From: Hevea brasiliensis
Taxonomy: Eukaryota; Streptophyta; Magnoliopsida; Malpighiales; Euphorbiaceae
Assembly (NCBI RefSeq): GCF_030052815.1
Contig: NC_079494.1
Coordinates: forward strand, 39,170,467-39,234,466
Direction: 5' to 3'
DNA: 64,000 nt
This document shows positions 48,432 through 59,658 of this stretch, in pieces (position 1 is the first letter of the stretch; each line of letters begins with the position of its first letter). A model generated the notes under the pieces. It ran no database searches. It saw only the letters and a list, made by a program, of their open reading frames with translations, and was not told the origin of the DNA. The position numbers were made by a program, and so were the translations under genes.

Positions 48432-48444
48432 CCCTATAAATACC
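48432..48444 (+). promoter_or_regulatory. LTR promoter TATA box (sense)
   Basis: CCCTATAAATACC, an excellent plant TATA match, points toward the PBS and gag. Transcription would begin about 30 bases on, near 48470. The word is conserved in both other LTR copies (minus strand about 61500-61512; last bases of the window at 63991-64000). An AATAAA word follows at about 48560. Confidence 0.7.
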
Positions 48445-49499
48445 TGCATGCAATACTGTTAAAGGGGATGGGAAGACGAAAAAAGGGGTGGTGATTATAG
48501 TGGAAAGGCTCTGAAACTTGATTCAGTCTTGCTACTCTGCTATTTTTAAGCTTTCAAAATAAAGAAACTTCAGAAACCAGTTTTCTAAAGTATTTCCATT
48601 GAAAGAGTGTTGGATACTGAAACTCTTCATTTTCAGTTTGTTCATTACTCTGCGATACCATCTCGCAGTTTCAGTTTTGTCTTCATCATCTTTATATCCA
48701 CTTTTTACTTTCCAAGCTCAATCTCATTCCAACCCGGTTACTGTCATTTCGGCTCGACTGCATTTTAACTTGGTATTCTTTATTTCAAGGCAAGCATTAG
48801 TCCCCAGACTATTAGCACGTAGCTCTACTATATTTGTGACTCCATAGTTAGTTCAATAGATTCAACTCCCTACAGGTGAGCATCTAGACCGTTGCTTTAT
48901 CAAGTGCTTGTTTTTTTATTATTTTCTTTGTTTTCATGCTCGTAACTTTCGTCAAGTTTATGTTATGTTAAAGAGCCCCACGTGGGTGGTTATTTTCTTG
49001 AGTTTACCTTTTGTTCATCAGTTCATGTTATTTATTTTTAGCCTTTATTACCTTCAAATGTAGGTGTTCTGATTATGGGTAACGTATAGGTAGTTTGATA
49101 AAATGTTGGTAGCTGTATCTTAACATGAGAGTTCCTTTAAAATAATAAAAGCTTGGATAATAAATCAGAGGAAAAATTATGAAGTCGAACCACTAAACTA
49201 GCTCAGAAGATAACTTGGTATAGTGGGGGATCGAGGTAAGATAGGATCCTAGACTAGTAAACAGAAGAGATTGAATATTGCTTGTGAAAAGGTACTGGTA
49301 AGGCGATCACAAAGGAGATCGGTAAAATTCAGTCTAGTATCAACTCCCTAGTTATAAGGTATCAATGGGTTAAGAGAAGCTTGTTCGGGTTCCCAGCGTC
49401 TTCAGATGCCAGAACCCTTAGTCTAAGGTTCTTACGATATATGAACGTAACTAAATTTTAAGAGTTCGGGGGAGAGTTCTTACCCGATCCTTGTTTAAA

Positions 49500-50040
49500 C
49501 AAAACAGGAGATTGGAGGAGAGTTCTTATCCGATTCTCAATCAAAATTTTAATAAATACTTAAAGAGATCGGAGGGGAGTTCTTATCCAATTCTCAATCA
49601 AAATTTTAATAAATACATAAAGAGATCGGAGGAGAGTTCTTATTCTTATCCGATTCTCAATCAAAATTTTAATAAATGCTTAAAGAGATCTGAGGAGAGT
49701 TCTTATCCGATTCTCAACCAAAATTTTAATAAATGCTTAAAGAGATCGGAGGAGAGTTCTTACCCGATTCTCAACCAAAATTTTAATAAACACTTAAAGA
49801 GATCGGAGGAGAGTTCTTATTCGATTCTCAACCAAATTTTAATAAACGCTTAAAGAGATCGGAGGAGAGTTCTTATCCGATTCTCAACCAAAATTTTAAT
49901 AAACGCTTAAAGAGATTGGAGGAGAGTTCTTATCCAATTCTCAACAAAAATTTTAATAAATGCTTAAAGAGATCGGAGGAGAGTTCTTATCCGAGATTCC
50001 TCACTCAAACTTTAAACAGATTATCCCTAGAGATCGGGAG
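49500..50040 (+). repeat. 57-bp tandem repeat in the Ogre-like LTR
   Basis: About nine to ten units, each with GATCGGAGGAGAGTTCTTAT, CCGATTCTCAA and ATTTTAATAAA. Unit length is 57 bases, so the array is open in one frame and would encode a 19-residue repeat (R-S-E-E-S-S-Y-P-I-L-N-Q), probably by chance. One unit has a 6-base internal duplication near 49640. The inverted LTR copy (60180-60450) has only about five units. Confidence 0.85.
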
Positions 50041-50503
50041 AGGTTCTTACCCGGATTCTCTTAAATCCAAGCTAAAATATCATAATGCACAAAGTAACCC
50101 TCTAAACAAAAAACGCTACACAACACCGACTCACTAAGGGTCGTCTCATGTACTTATGTATCTCGGTAACCCGAAAAAGTGAAAAATTAAATATTCCCTT
50201 TTCACCTAAGGGATTAACATCACCATCCTAACCCTCTAATTATCAATTTTAATTTAAAGAGCATAATATTAAATCTGTTTACCCCCATAGAGGGACGAGG
50301 CGGGGTGCCTAACACCTTCCCCGCCTGTACATGGACCCCGAACCTAGAATCTCTGTTTTTCAAAGTGGTTTCTTTTAATTTATCCTTTTTTTGTGTACAA
50401 ATGGTTTTCTTTAATTTCTCTCAAAATTAAAGTGGCGACTCCTCACTCTTTCCCACTTCAGTGAGTGCTCGTCCAAGCGACCGCAAAACACCTTACGACA
50501 GCT

Positions 50504-50520
50504 TGGCAACTCTACTGGGG
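50504..50520 (+). other. Primer binding site of the Ogre-like element
   Basis: TGGCAACTCTACTGGGG, three bases after the LTR end. The inverted copy at 59675-59659 reads TGGCGACTCCACTGGGG, so this one shows G-to-A and C-to-T changes. It begins TGG, as expected of a site pairing with a tRNA CCA end; it is not the initiator-Met site of the other elements. I do not assign the tRNA. Confidence 0.8.
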
Positions 50521-51361
50521 AGTTATTATTTTAACTCATCATTTAGAGGTCCAATAATAGATCTAGTTTTATGCTCATATAAATTGAAGTCGTAATTAGG
50601 GGATTTTTATTCGCCAAATTCAAAGGTCTTGATATGTCATTTTAACCCTTTTTGCTTATCTTGTTCCTACAGCAACTTTCGTCAAAACGAAAAAATATAC
50701 AAAAAAAAACTCCCCCACGAAGGGAAGAGGTAAATGTGTCCCTGCACACACTGAGTACTTACACAAGGTCCTCACACACTTCAGCCCTATACCCGAGCTT
50801 TCTCACCCTCTAGGAAACTAGGAGGGAGTCATGTAGCGGTACCCGTGGGTTTTACCCTGTTAGTATCCGTGAAGGCTTCTGCTCAGATTGAAACTCGTTC
50901 TATTTACTGTGATACCCGTGGAACTCTCCCGTTAGTATCATGGTGATAGAATGGGGCTCTACTGTTTACAGTAGGGGCAATTTGGGAACCTATGGCTTTT
51001 AGAAATTTAAACCTTGAGCTAAACCATCACAATAGCTGGAAGCCGTAGCGAACTACCTCATAAGATAGAACTGTCCAATTAAATAGCACCTACCTGGTAC
51101 TAGGATTTTCCCCTATTATAAGACAAAAGGGACATACTTACTCTCACCCTATTTTGTTTGTGTTTTCTTATGTTTTATTTTTAAGGGTAATTTTGGACTA
51201 TACTGCTAGAAGGATCTACACATTTTCCTACTTTGATCAATGTGTAGATATCACCACGCCAATAGTGTAATTCAAAATTACCTGAATTTGTCCTGCTAAC
51301 AAATTTCTCTATAGGCATCACAAAATCAGGATCTGTGAAAGAATAAACATCAATTTTTAAC
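50521..51361 (+). other. Leader between PBS and ORF1
   Basis: About 840 bases of untranslated leader. No ORF in sense direction is credible. Words such as TACCCGTGG and GTTAGTAT recur (50840-50945), suggesting a short internal duplication. Nothing else recognised. Confidence 0.5.
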
Positions 51362-53268
51362 ATGGCATCCTCGAGTTAGTTGGCGGAAGAAGTTCCTAGG
51401 CCAGAATAGAATGCTAAATCGTGGTCCGGACCACCTCATAGTTCAGCACCCCCGCGAAGTGATATCGCTAGGTCTGATGATGGCTTGTTACCTCCATTGG
51501 ACCCAAACAAAGTCGAAGTCCGAATGACCAGTCTCGAGGGTCTATCTAATAGTTGGAAGTTACTTCCCGATCATGTCAAGCCACAATTTGAGGAAAAATA
51601 TGGAAGGATTGCGACCTTAATACGAGTCAAAGTCCAAGTTTTGGCATTAAAGGCCATGCTATCGGTTTGGAATCCCAAGTATGGGTATTCAACGATATCG
51701 ATACTACCCCCACTATGGAAGAATATCAAGCGTTGTTAGAAATTCCCTATGGGGCACATAATCGGATCTACCTACACCTCGAACAGAGGCAGACTTGGAA
51801 ATGGTTCACACATATGTTAGGAATTCCCCTTGAAGAAGCGAAGGCAAGAGAAACTACCAAAGGGAACACACACGGTTGGTATTGGGCCTATCTCCAAAAG
51901 CAGTTAGACCTGTACATCTGAGATAAATAATGGGAGCAAGCTTCATTAGCACTAGCCTTAGGGATCTATGGCCTGATCTTATTCCCTGGGCCTTTGGCAA
52001 TTATAACCTGCAGTGTCACAGCGATATTCTGGGTAGTAGAAAAGCAGAAGGTTAACCCAATACCGGCAATCCTTGCAGAAACTCTATTGACTCTCACTTA
52101 CTATCAACAACAAGGTAGGGGGTCTCTCAAGTGTTGTTCTCAATTGTTGCACCTCTGGATCACCAGTCACATGTGTCCTGTAGAGGCAAAGGGGTTAACT
52201 TGGTATCTTGACCAGCCTCTTATTGAGAAGATGACCAGATTAGTAATCAGCCCAAAGGACGAGTTGCAGTGCAAGAACGGATTCTGAGCTTCAACAGTCA
52301 CAACTACTATTGGAAGAAATTGTGGACATCGGGTCAACCCATTTTGTTCAGCACAGGGAGCAATCATTCAGTTTCTCTAATCGGAGTGACCGGATACACA
52401 AGTTACGTCCCAGCATTGGTAATGAGGCAGTTCGGTTCAACCCAGTCCACAATCAGTATTGAAGAATACCACCAAGGTCATTTTTATCATGAGCTCGATA
52501 ATGAAGAAGAATTGAAAATAGCTCACAAATCCTGGGAAAACATCACTATAATGGAAAGGTCACCTAAAGGTCCGAGTGCCGCCGGCGATTATCTTAAATG
52601 GAGAGCCAGCAGGGATCAAGGACACTTAGCTGCCGATCCTATAGAACTCGAAGGTAGCAACCCCAGTCGGAACATCCTTTCAGAAGAAACTAGCTCGTTT
52701 CACCGACTCTCTATAAAAGGCGGATACCGAAAACCAGAAATTGCAGGAACGAATAAGGCAGTTGGAGGACCAACAGCACATCCTCGGAAGAGAGGTAAAA
52801 AGGCTGAGGGAAGAAGCAATGGCCGAAAAGACAGAGTTTGAGGAACAAGAAACGCTGTGGGAAAAGGAAAAGATCTCTCTCTAAGCTACAATAAAAGAGG
52901 TAGAAGTTCGGAATGGCAAGCTCCAAGGGAGAATGGAATACCAGGAGATACTCATGGAAGAGTATAAACAAGAAAGCAAAAAGAAGAAGCTCGAACTGAA
53001 GGAGCAAGCACAGCTTATCAATGATATTCTGAGAGAATGTGCTAAAGAAAGAAAGGAAAAAGAAAGACAAGCCACTCTCTATCAAGAGCTAAAAGAAAAT
53101 GTTGACCAGCTGGAAAGAATGATAGCACAGGGGAAACAAGAACTCTTGCCCGAATCCGAATATGCCTTGAAAATGTTCGACCCCGCCAGACAAGAAGAAA
53201 GACTTTACGAATATCTCAGGAAATGTCATTACATTATAAAGAGTCTCCCTGAGCCTAGGCCAATGTAA
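51362..53268 (+). pseudogene. Ogre-type ORF1 (extra ORF upstream of gag)
   Basis: ATG at 51362 (M-A-S-S-S, then TAG). The N-terminal part to 51739 reads R-M-T-S-L-E-G-L-S-N-S-W; after a frameshift near 51680 it continues F-N-D-I-D-T-T-P-T-M-E-E-Y-Q-A-L-L, then L-G-I-Y-G-L-I-L-F-P. After a second shift near 52270 it reads F-N-S-H-N-Y-Y-W. This matches the plant domain called DUF7745, typical of ORF1 in Ogre-like elements. After a third shift near 52710 the last roughly 180 residues are a long charged coiled coil (Q-E-I-L-M-E-E-Y-K-Q-E-S-K). At least five stops. Role unknown in the family. Confidence 0.8.
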
Positions 53269-53705
53269 AGAATGTTATGTGTGAACTATTCGATTAATGG
53301 AATAACTTTGGGCCATTGTTTAGCAAAATTGTGAATGAATAGTATGACTCCCGTAGGAACTATCCTCGCTAGGGTTATGCGAAAGGTTAAATGTGCCATA
53401 TGGACAAGTATCATAGACACGCATTCGATCCAATCATTCACCGTCAGACTATTGAGTGATGCCATGATAAAATGGATGCAATTATTCTTCTACAGATCCC
53501 ATTCCTGGCTTTCAGATGCCACCGTATCCTTTGTCCAAGACAGGACTTTTAAAATTATACGAAATTCGAAATTCATTTTAAAGCCTTCTTTTTTTTTTTT
53601 TTTTTCTTACAGGAAATCAACCTTGCTTCAAGCAAAGCAAGCCTGACCAAACAAGCAGTTCAACCAAGACGAGTGTACTTAACAAGATCACGAACGAAGA
53701 AGATA
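53269..53705 (+). other. ORF1-gag spacer
   Basis: About 440 bases between ORF1 and gag. It contains a T-run (53588-53606) directly before CTTACAG, which resembles a 3' splice site; splicing in the leader would bring gag closer to the cap. No coding similarity seen. Confidence 0.4.
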
Positions 53706-55900
53706 ATGGAAGACGAAGAACAAGTCAAGAACTTGCAGGGACAAGTTTCCGAATTGAAAGACCAAGTCTCAAAGCTCATGAGATTAATGAGGGAGATGTC
53801 CCAAAATAAGCCTGCATCGGAGCCCAACTTACCACTACCTCCCCCACCTCCTACAATGGTTGATTCTCATCATGCTTCAACCTCTTTAACTTTCCAGCCG
53901 CCTATCCTAGATCCGATAATCACCGTCAGCCCGGCTCCCTTAAATAATGACCTACCCTTCCCCTACTACCCGGTTGTCCCAAATGCTAAGACACATGCTT
54001 CAATTCCTCCGATTCCCCCTGCCCCTTATTTCCCAGCTGTGGAAATAGCTCATCCAGGAAGAGAGAGCAGAACCAAAGAAAATGAAAAGCTATCTGCTCT
54101 AGAAGAAAGATTAAGAGCAATAGAGGGCCTAAACATGTATGGTTCAGTTGATGTGGCATCATTGAGATTGGTGCCAGATGTGGTGGTGCCACCCAAGTTC
54201 AAATTCCCAGACTTCGACAAATACACCAGGAATTCAGATCCCCGCATTCATCTAGCTACTTACATTGCCAAAATGTCTATCCTGATAGAAGATGATAGAC
54301 TCTTAGTCCATTTTTTCCACAAGAGTCTCTCCGGGGCAGCCCTGAGATGGTGTATTCAGTTGGACAGGAGCAAATTGCGCTCCTAGAAAGATTTGGCTGA
54401 TGCTTTCTTGAAGCAATACAAGTTCAAATGCGACGTAGCTGCTACAAGGAGAGACCTCCAAAACCTGGCGCAGAGAGAAAGAGAAAGCTTCAAGGAGTAT
54501 GCCCAGAGGTGGAGAGAGAAAGCAGCAGAAGTGTATTCTCCAATTACTGACAATGAACTATGCTCTTTGTTCATTGAGACCTTGAAGGCGCCGTATTTCA
54601 ATCTAATGATTGGAAACACCTCCAACAGCTTCTCAGACATCATTCAAGCTGGCGAGAGGATAGAAGCTAACCTGAGGATGGGACGGCTGCAGGAGTTGAC
54701 TGAGAATCCTGCGAAGAAAACTGCTAGTTTTGGCAAAAAGAAAGAGGGTGACATGTATTCCATCACCCGACAGAACAACCACTCCTCATTTCCTCAGAAC
54801 AATTACCGGCCATATCCTCCCCCTCATGGCCCAACAATTGCCAACATTCCACCCCCTTTCCCAAATCATCCTCATTCGCGCCCATAGTATCCACCACCAA
54901 CAACTCACCAACCAAGACCACCTCCTCAAACTATTCAACCAAGACCAACCCAAAATAATCCAAGACCACAAAGAAATCCTGATCCACCCCTTCCCCTCCC
55001 ACTCAGTGAAATATACCGATACCTCATTGGTATAAATCAAATAGTGCCAATCCCCCTTGACCCAATTCAGCCGCCATATCCCAGGTGGTATGATGCCAGT
55101 GCCCGATGGGAGTATCATGGAGGGGCACATGGGCACTCAACCGATAACTGTGGGGCACTCAGGGGGAGAGTGCATGCCCTAATTAGAAACGGATGGTTAA
55201 AAATCAAAGGGAATGGCTCCTTTCCCAATGTCACCTCAAACCCATTGCCCAATCATGGTACGGGCAATGGTGTAAATATGATAGACTCAGATGAAAAAAA
55301 GTCGACCTTGGAGGTAGATCAACTGATTCCTCACTTTGAGGAAATTTTTACAATGGTAGTGAGGGAAGGTTACCTCTACCCTCAAACACCAAGATTAGAA
55401 AAGGGCACAGGCTATCCTTACCATGGAGGGGCAGCTGATCATGAGCTGCGAGGATGTGAGGTATTCCGACAAGAAGTACAGAATTTACTGTTCCTCAAAA
55501 TCTTAAGATGCCAAGCAAGGTCGACAATGGAGGGCGAAGTAAACACAGCCAGATTCGGCCAAAATGCCTCCACCTCTAATCCCAGAATGACCTTCTCTGC
55601 CCCAGCATCATCACCACCAGTAACAATCATCCAAACCCTGCCCCAGCTCCCAGTCACAAACACTCATGCTGTGCCTTGGAACTACAAGTTTTAAGTCTTC
55701 ACCCAAGGAGCATCGAACAGTACACCGGCTCCTAGCCTTGCCCCACCCTCAGCACCTCCTAAATCGTGCTTTATCCCTCATAAGCACTTCAAGATGACTT
55801 AAGCTGGACCCTTCGGTGATGTTACTCCCCAATCAAAACCCGAGCTTGCCACTACCAATAATTCCTCCCCACCTGAGCTAGAGGTAGAATTTATAACCTG
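53706..55900 (+). pseudogene. Gag of the Ogre-like element
   Basis: Likely start ATG 53706 (M-E-D-E-E-Q-V). A short coiled coil is followed by a Pro-rich linker (L-P-L-P-P-P-P-P), then the capsid core: P-P-K-F-K-F-P-D-F-D-K-Y, R-I-H-L-A-T-Y, a TAG at 54384 (probably Trp), D-A-F-L-K-Q-Y-K-F, R-E-S-F-K-E-Y-A-Q-R-W-R. Two zinc-finger-like segments of the Y-H-G-G-A-x-x-H type lie near 55110 and 55422; each has lost its first Cys (now Trp and Tyr). Stops at 54384, 54885, 55692, 55799 and 55900. It would form the particle. Confidence 0.85.
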
Positions 55901-56222
55901 AAGTGGGAGATGTTACGGGGATGACGAAAAGGAAAAGAAGAGAGGGAAAGTAAAAATGGGAGAGCCACAAAAGAATACGGAAGAGGAGGTTGAGAAAGTG
56001 GAGAGAGGAGAACCTACCAGACCAAGTGGGGAAGAGGAATTATTGCTTCAAATAATGAAGCAAAGTGAATATGACGTTGTTGAGCAACTGAGGAAAATGC
56101 CTGCCCAGATTTCGTTATTATCATTGATCTTAAGCTCGGAAGTACACTGCCAAGCCCTATAGAAAATTCTGGATCAGGCCTTCGTAAACCCCGATATCAC
56201 ACCGGGGCAATTTGAGAAGATA
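55901..56222 (+). pseudogene. Gag-protease linker of the Ogre-like element
   Basis: Open from 55956 (M-G-E-P-Q-K-N-T-E-E-E) to a stop at 56160, then K-I-L-D-Q-A-F-V. The motif L-L-L-Q-I-M-K-Q-S-E-Y and L-S-L-I-L-S-S-E-V-H is the usual segment just before the Ogre protease. The TAG at 56160-56162 again replaces a probable Gln. Confidence 0.7.
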
Positions 56223-57194
56223 GTGGGACAAATTCAGGCATCCAGTTTTGTCACCTTCTCCGAAGAAGAGATAGACCCGGCTGGCTTTAAGCACACTAAG
56301 GCTTTACATGTGACAGTAAAATACAAAGGCTGCATAATTGCTAAGGTCCTAATTGACAACGGGTCTACGCTTAATGTCTTGCCCAATGCCACCTTGGCTA
56401 GGCTGCCGGTCGACCGGTCAAACATACGTCAAAGTGCCATGGTGGTAAGAGCCTTTGACAGCACAAGGAGGGAAGTACTGGGAGACATTAACTTGTCGCT
56501 TCAAATCGGGGCATGCACTTTCAACGTCACATTCCAAGTGATGGACATTAAACCTGCATACACCATGCTGCTAGGGAGGCCATGGATCCATTCAGCAAAT
56601 GCCATACCTTTGACTTTGCACCAGAAGATTAAATACATTATGGACGGCAGAATCATCACTGTGAAAGGGGAGGAAGCCATGCTGGTCACCAAGTCGCAAT
56701 CACTTCCTTATGTGGAAGTGGCTGAGGAATCCTTGGAAAGCTCTTTTCAGGCTCTTGAATTGCAAGAAACCACCTCGAGAAATGAAGGGGCCACGGCTAT
56801 GGTGGCAAAGGTAATGCTGAAAAGCGGTTATGAAAAGGGCAAGGGGTTAGGCGCCACATTACAGGGGATTGTCGAACCTATACCAGCTATCCAGAAGGTT
56901 GGCCGTTGCTGCTTGGGTTATGAGGAAGTCGCCCTCATGGATGGACAATTCTGGATGAGAAATATGCTTCGGGATCAGAGATTCAATCAGAAAGTCGGGA
57001 AAATGAAGGCAGTCCCGAAAATCACAGATGTCTTCACCAAGCCAGTCATTGAAAATCCAGTGGAAGCTGAAGAATCACCCGATGAACCATTCGTTGATGT
57101 CATCCATCTCAATTCCTTGTACGAAGCCCTGATCTTTCCAATGGCTGAAGGGCAAGAACTGGACAGCAGAGGACATTCCTATACTCAATTTTGA
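56223..57194 (+). pseudogene. Aspartic protease with G-patch-like segment, Ogre type
   Basis: 323 open codons. The protease active site is V-L-I-D-N-G-S-T-L-N-V-L-P near 56347 (D-N-G-S where D-G/S-G-S is usual), with M-L-L-G-R-P-W-I-H near 56565. Residues about 200-225 read S-G-Y-E-K-G-K-G-L-G-A-T-L-Q-G, a G-patch-like glycine motif. The conserved end L-N-S-L-Y-E-A-L is followed by a one-base frame change near 57163, after which the ancestral reading D-I-P-I-L-N-F lies in another frame and leads straight to the splice donor at 57195. The open stretch as it stands ends out of frame at 57194. Confidence 0.85.
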
Positions 57195-57375
57195 GTAAAG
57201 TCTTTTGGTTATCTACACTTGATCATTTCGTCCATGGTGACAAGTGTAATACTGTAAATGGACCCTTTTCTTATGATGCAAATATTAATGAATTAATAGC
57301 GCATTTTACTTCCAATTCTCTTTTCCTTTTTCTTGAAATCCATTCTTATGATATATTCCACTTTCGTTTCTTCAG
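57195..57375 (+). other. Protease-RT intron, 181 nt
   Basis: Begins GTAAAG and ends with a pyrimidine tract and TTTCTTCAG. Splicing joins the frame ...I-P-I-L-N-F to T-I-H-Q-L-T-P of pol through a codon split GA|G, exactly in the pol frame used downstream. Ogre elements are known to have a spliced intron between protease and RT, so position and class fit. The intron is AT-rich relative to the flanking exons. Confidence 0.78.
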
Positions 57376-59658
57376 GACCATTCATCAATTAACACCTAAT
57401 AATCCAATAGACTCAGAAATTCCTCTGGTTAATTTTGAAATCCCCATAACTGCAATTACTTCAAGTGATTCTGAGGGGGAACTCATAGAAGAAAGGAATG
57501 AAAGAGATGAACCTTCCCTAGTGCCTTGTGGGGACGAAACACACACCATAAATTTAGGCACAGAAAAAATAAAAAGGGAACTTAAGGTTGTGGGGAGTGG
57601 AGAATTAGAAGATATGGTCAGTTTACTCAAAGAATTCTTAGACGTATTTTCATGGAGCTATGACGATATGACCGACTTAGACCCTCACATAGTGACGCAC
57701 AAAATTCCCCTAATTCCCGGGACGATCCCAGTAAAGCAAAAGCTAAGAAGAATGAACCCTGACACGCTACTTAAAGTTAGGGATGAAGTCAAAAAGCAGT
57801 ATGATGCTGGGTTTCTGGAAGTAGTCAAATATCCTCAATGAATAGCTAACGTTGTCCCGGTAATGAAGAAGGACGGGAGAGTCAGGGTGTGTGTTGATTA
57901 TAGGGATCTTAATAAAGCAAGCTTGAAAGATGATTTCCCTTTCCCACACATAGACGTGCTAGTAGACAATGCTGTAGGATTGGGCAGATGTTCATGTATC
58001 GATGGGGCATCCGGGTACATTCAAATTCCCATGGATGAACAAGATAAGGAGAAAACTACTTTTATCACTCAGTGGGGGGTATTCTGTTATCGGGTCATGC
58101 CATTTGGCTTAAAGAATGCTGGCGCTACCTACCAACACGCTATGGTCACATTATTCCACAATATGATGCACAAGGAAGTGAAGGTGTACGTGGATGATAT
58201 GATCATCAAATCCAGGGAAGGAGAAACCCATGTGCAGGTGCTGAGGAAAGTATTTAAGAGACTCAAGAAGTATCAGCTGAAGTTGAACCCTGCCAAATGC
58301 GTGTTTGGAGCTAGATCTGGGAAGTTGTTGGGATTCATAGTGAGTGAGAAGGGAATAGAAGTAGATCCAAACAAAGTTTGAGCCATTCAAGAAATGCCAT
58401 CCCCAAAAACAGAAAGAGAGGTGCGCAGTTTCTTGGGAAAGCTGAACTATATTTTGAGATTTATTTCCAACCTCACTGCTAAAGCTGAGCCTATCTTTAG
58501 ACTACTCCAAAAGAACAACACCACTCAATGGGATTCAGTTTGTCAAGAGGCTTTCGAGAAAATTAAGCAGTACCTGTCAAACCCGCCAATATTGGTTCCT
58601 CTGGTGGCAGGAAGGCCGCTGATTTTGTACATGGCAGTCCAACAGAGCTTAATGGGATGTGTTTTGGGGCAGCATGATGATACTGGTCGAAAGAATAGGG
58701 CCATTTATTACCTGAGCAAGAAGTTCAATGATTGCGAGTCAAGGTACTCTTTCCTAGAGAAAACTCGTTGCGCGTTAGCCTGGATGGCAAATCGGCTTAA
58801 ACACTACATGTTGAATCATAAGACATGGCTCATCTCCAGGATGGATCCTATTAAGTATGTGTTTGAAAGCCCTTTCATGCCAGGGAGGATAGCGAAATGG
58901 AAAGTCATACTCTCTCAATATGACATTGTTTACATGACCCGGAAGGCAGTAAAGGGTAGCGTAATCACTGATCTCCTAGCAGAAAACCCCATCCAAGATT
59001 ATGAAGCCTTGGATTTTGAGTTCTCTGATGAGCATGTTAACGAAGTCAACGGCGATGAAAAAGGACCTGCTGATGTATGGGAAATGTATTTTGACGGAGC
59101 TGTTAATTTATCGGGTAATGGAATCGGAGCCGTGCTGGTATCCCCTGACGAAAAACACTTCCTGATAGCTATCAAATTAAGGTTTGAATGCACCAACAAT
59201 GTCACGGAATACGAAGCCTGTGTGATGGGTTTACAGGCTACCATTGAAATGAAAGTCAGGAAGTTGGAGGTGTATGGTGATTCAGCCTTGATCATTTATC
59301 AAGTCAAGGGAGAATGGCAAACCAAGGATCCGAAGTTAATCCCATATCAGAAGTATCTACTGGAGTTGATCAAGAAGTTCGAAGAAATTTCTTTCACTCA
59401 CCTCAGTCGAGACAAGAATCAATTTGCAGATGCCTTAGCCACCCTGGCTATCATGGCTCAAATGGAAGAAGGGCAGACGACTCAGGTATTACAGATCAAA
59501 GCAAGGAGTGAGCCGGCGTACTGCTTCATGATCGAGGAAGAAACAGATGGTAAACCTTGGTATCATGACATCCAGGTCTACATCAAAACTAGAGAATTCC
59601 CTCCAGGGGCAAGAAGAAATGAAAGAAGAATGATCCGTAGATTAGCTTTGGGATACTT
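57376..59658 (+). pseudogene. RT, RNase H and archaeal-type RNase H, Ogre type
   Basis: One frame with two stops (57839-57841, probably Trp; 58379-58381). RT: V-P-V-M-K-K-D-G-R-V-R-V-C-V-D-Y-R-D-L (57855), M-P-F-G-L-K-N-A, catalytic Y-V-D-D-M-I-I-K (58190). The first RNase H is degenerate: I-L-Y-M-A-V-Q-Q-S (58625) lacks the catalytic Asp. A second, archaeal-type RNase H begins about 59083 with M-Y-F-D-G-A, and keeps E-Y-E-A-C (59210), G-D-S-A-L (59278) and A-D-A-L-A (59430), all four acidic positions. Coding continues R-R-L-A-L-G-Y-F and then meets the inverted PBS; integrase is absent. Confidence 0.9.

Larger units (their letters stand above)
44213..50500 (+). repeat. Ogre-like LTR, up to 6.3 kb
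   Basis: Starts TGTTGACACC after the GAAAC duplication and ends CCTTACGACA three bases before the PBS. If both termini belong to one LTR it is 6,288 bp. The inverted copy at 59679-62790 confirms LTR identity only for about 47120-50500; whether 44213-47100, with its antisense gene, is truly LTR or lies outside it cannot be settled here. The LTR contains a sense TATA box (48434), an AATAAA word (about 48560) and a 57-bp tandem repeat (49500-50040). Confidence 0.7.
44213..59658 (+). mobile_element. Tat/Ogre-like Ty3/gypsy retrotransposon, integrase lost
   Basis: Left boundary: TGTTGACACC directly after GAAAC in the chromovirus integrase intron. Order: LTR (to 50500), PBS 50504-50520, leader, ORF1 51362-53268, gag 53706-55900, protease 56223-57194, intron 57195-57375, RT, decayed RNase H, archaeal-type RNase H, to about 59658. 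The extra ORF1 before gag, the protease-RT intron and the second RNase H are hallmarks described for the Ogre/Tat lineage. Integrase and the 3' LTR in normal order are missing: the coding strand runs into an inverted copy of the PBS and LTR. Pol has only two in-frame stops, so it decayed late. Confidence 0.88.

Noticed and set aside
48599..48847. 82-codon ORF also open at 61346-61098.
   Set aside because: Lies in the LTR leader after the TATA box, low complexity in Ser/Phe, no domain; two copies are too few to claim selection.
49500..50040. CRISPR-like regularly spaced repeats.
   Set aside because: Units are contiguous with no unique spacers, and the DNA is a plant LTR.
49491..50137. ORFs of 120 and 73 codons encoding a 19-residue repeat.
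   Set aside because: Produced by a 57-bp tandem array whose unit is a multiple of three; no start context and the inverted copy has a different unit number.
54786..55136. 116-codon minus-strand ORF rich in Trp.
   Set aside because: Reverse of the Pro-rich gag linker; shadow frame.
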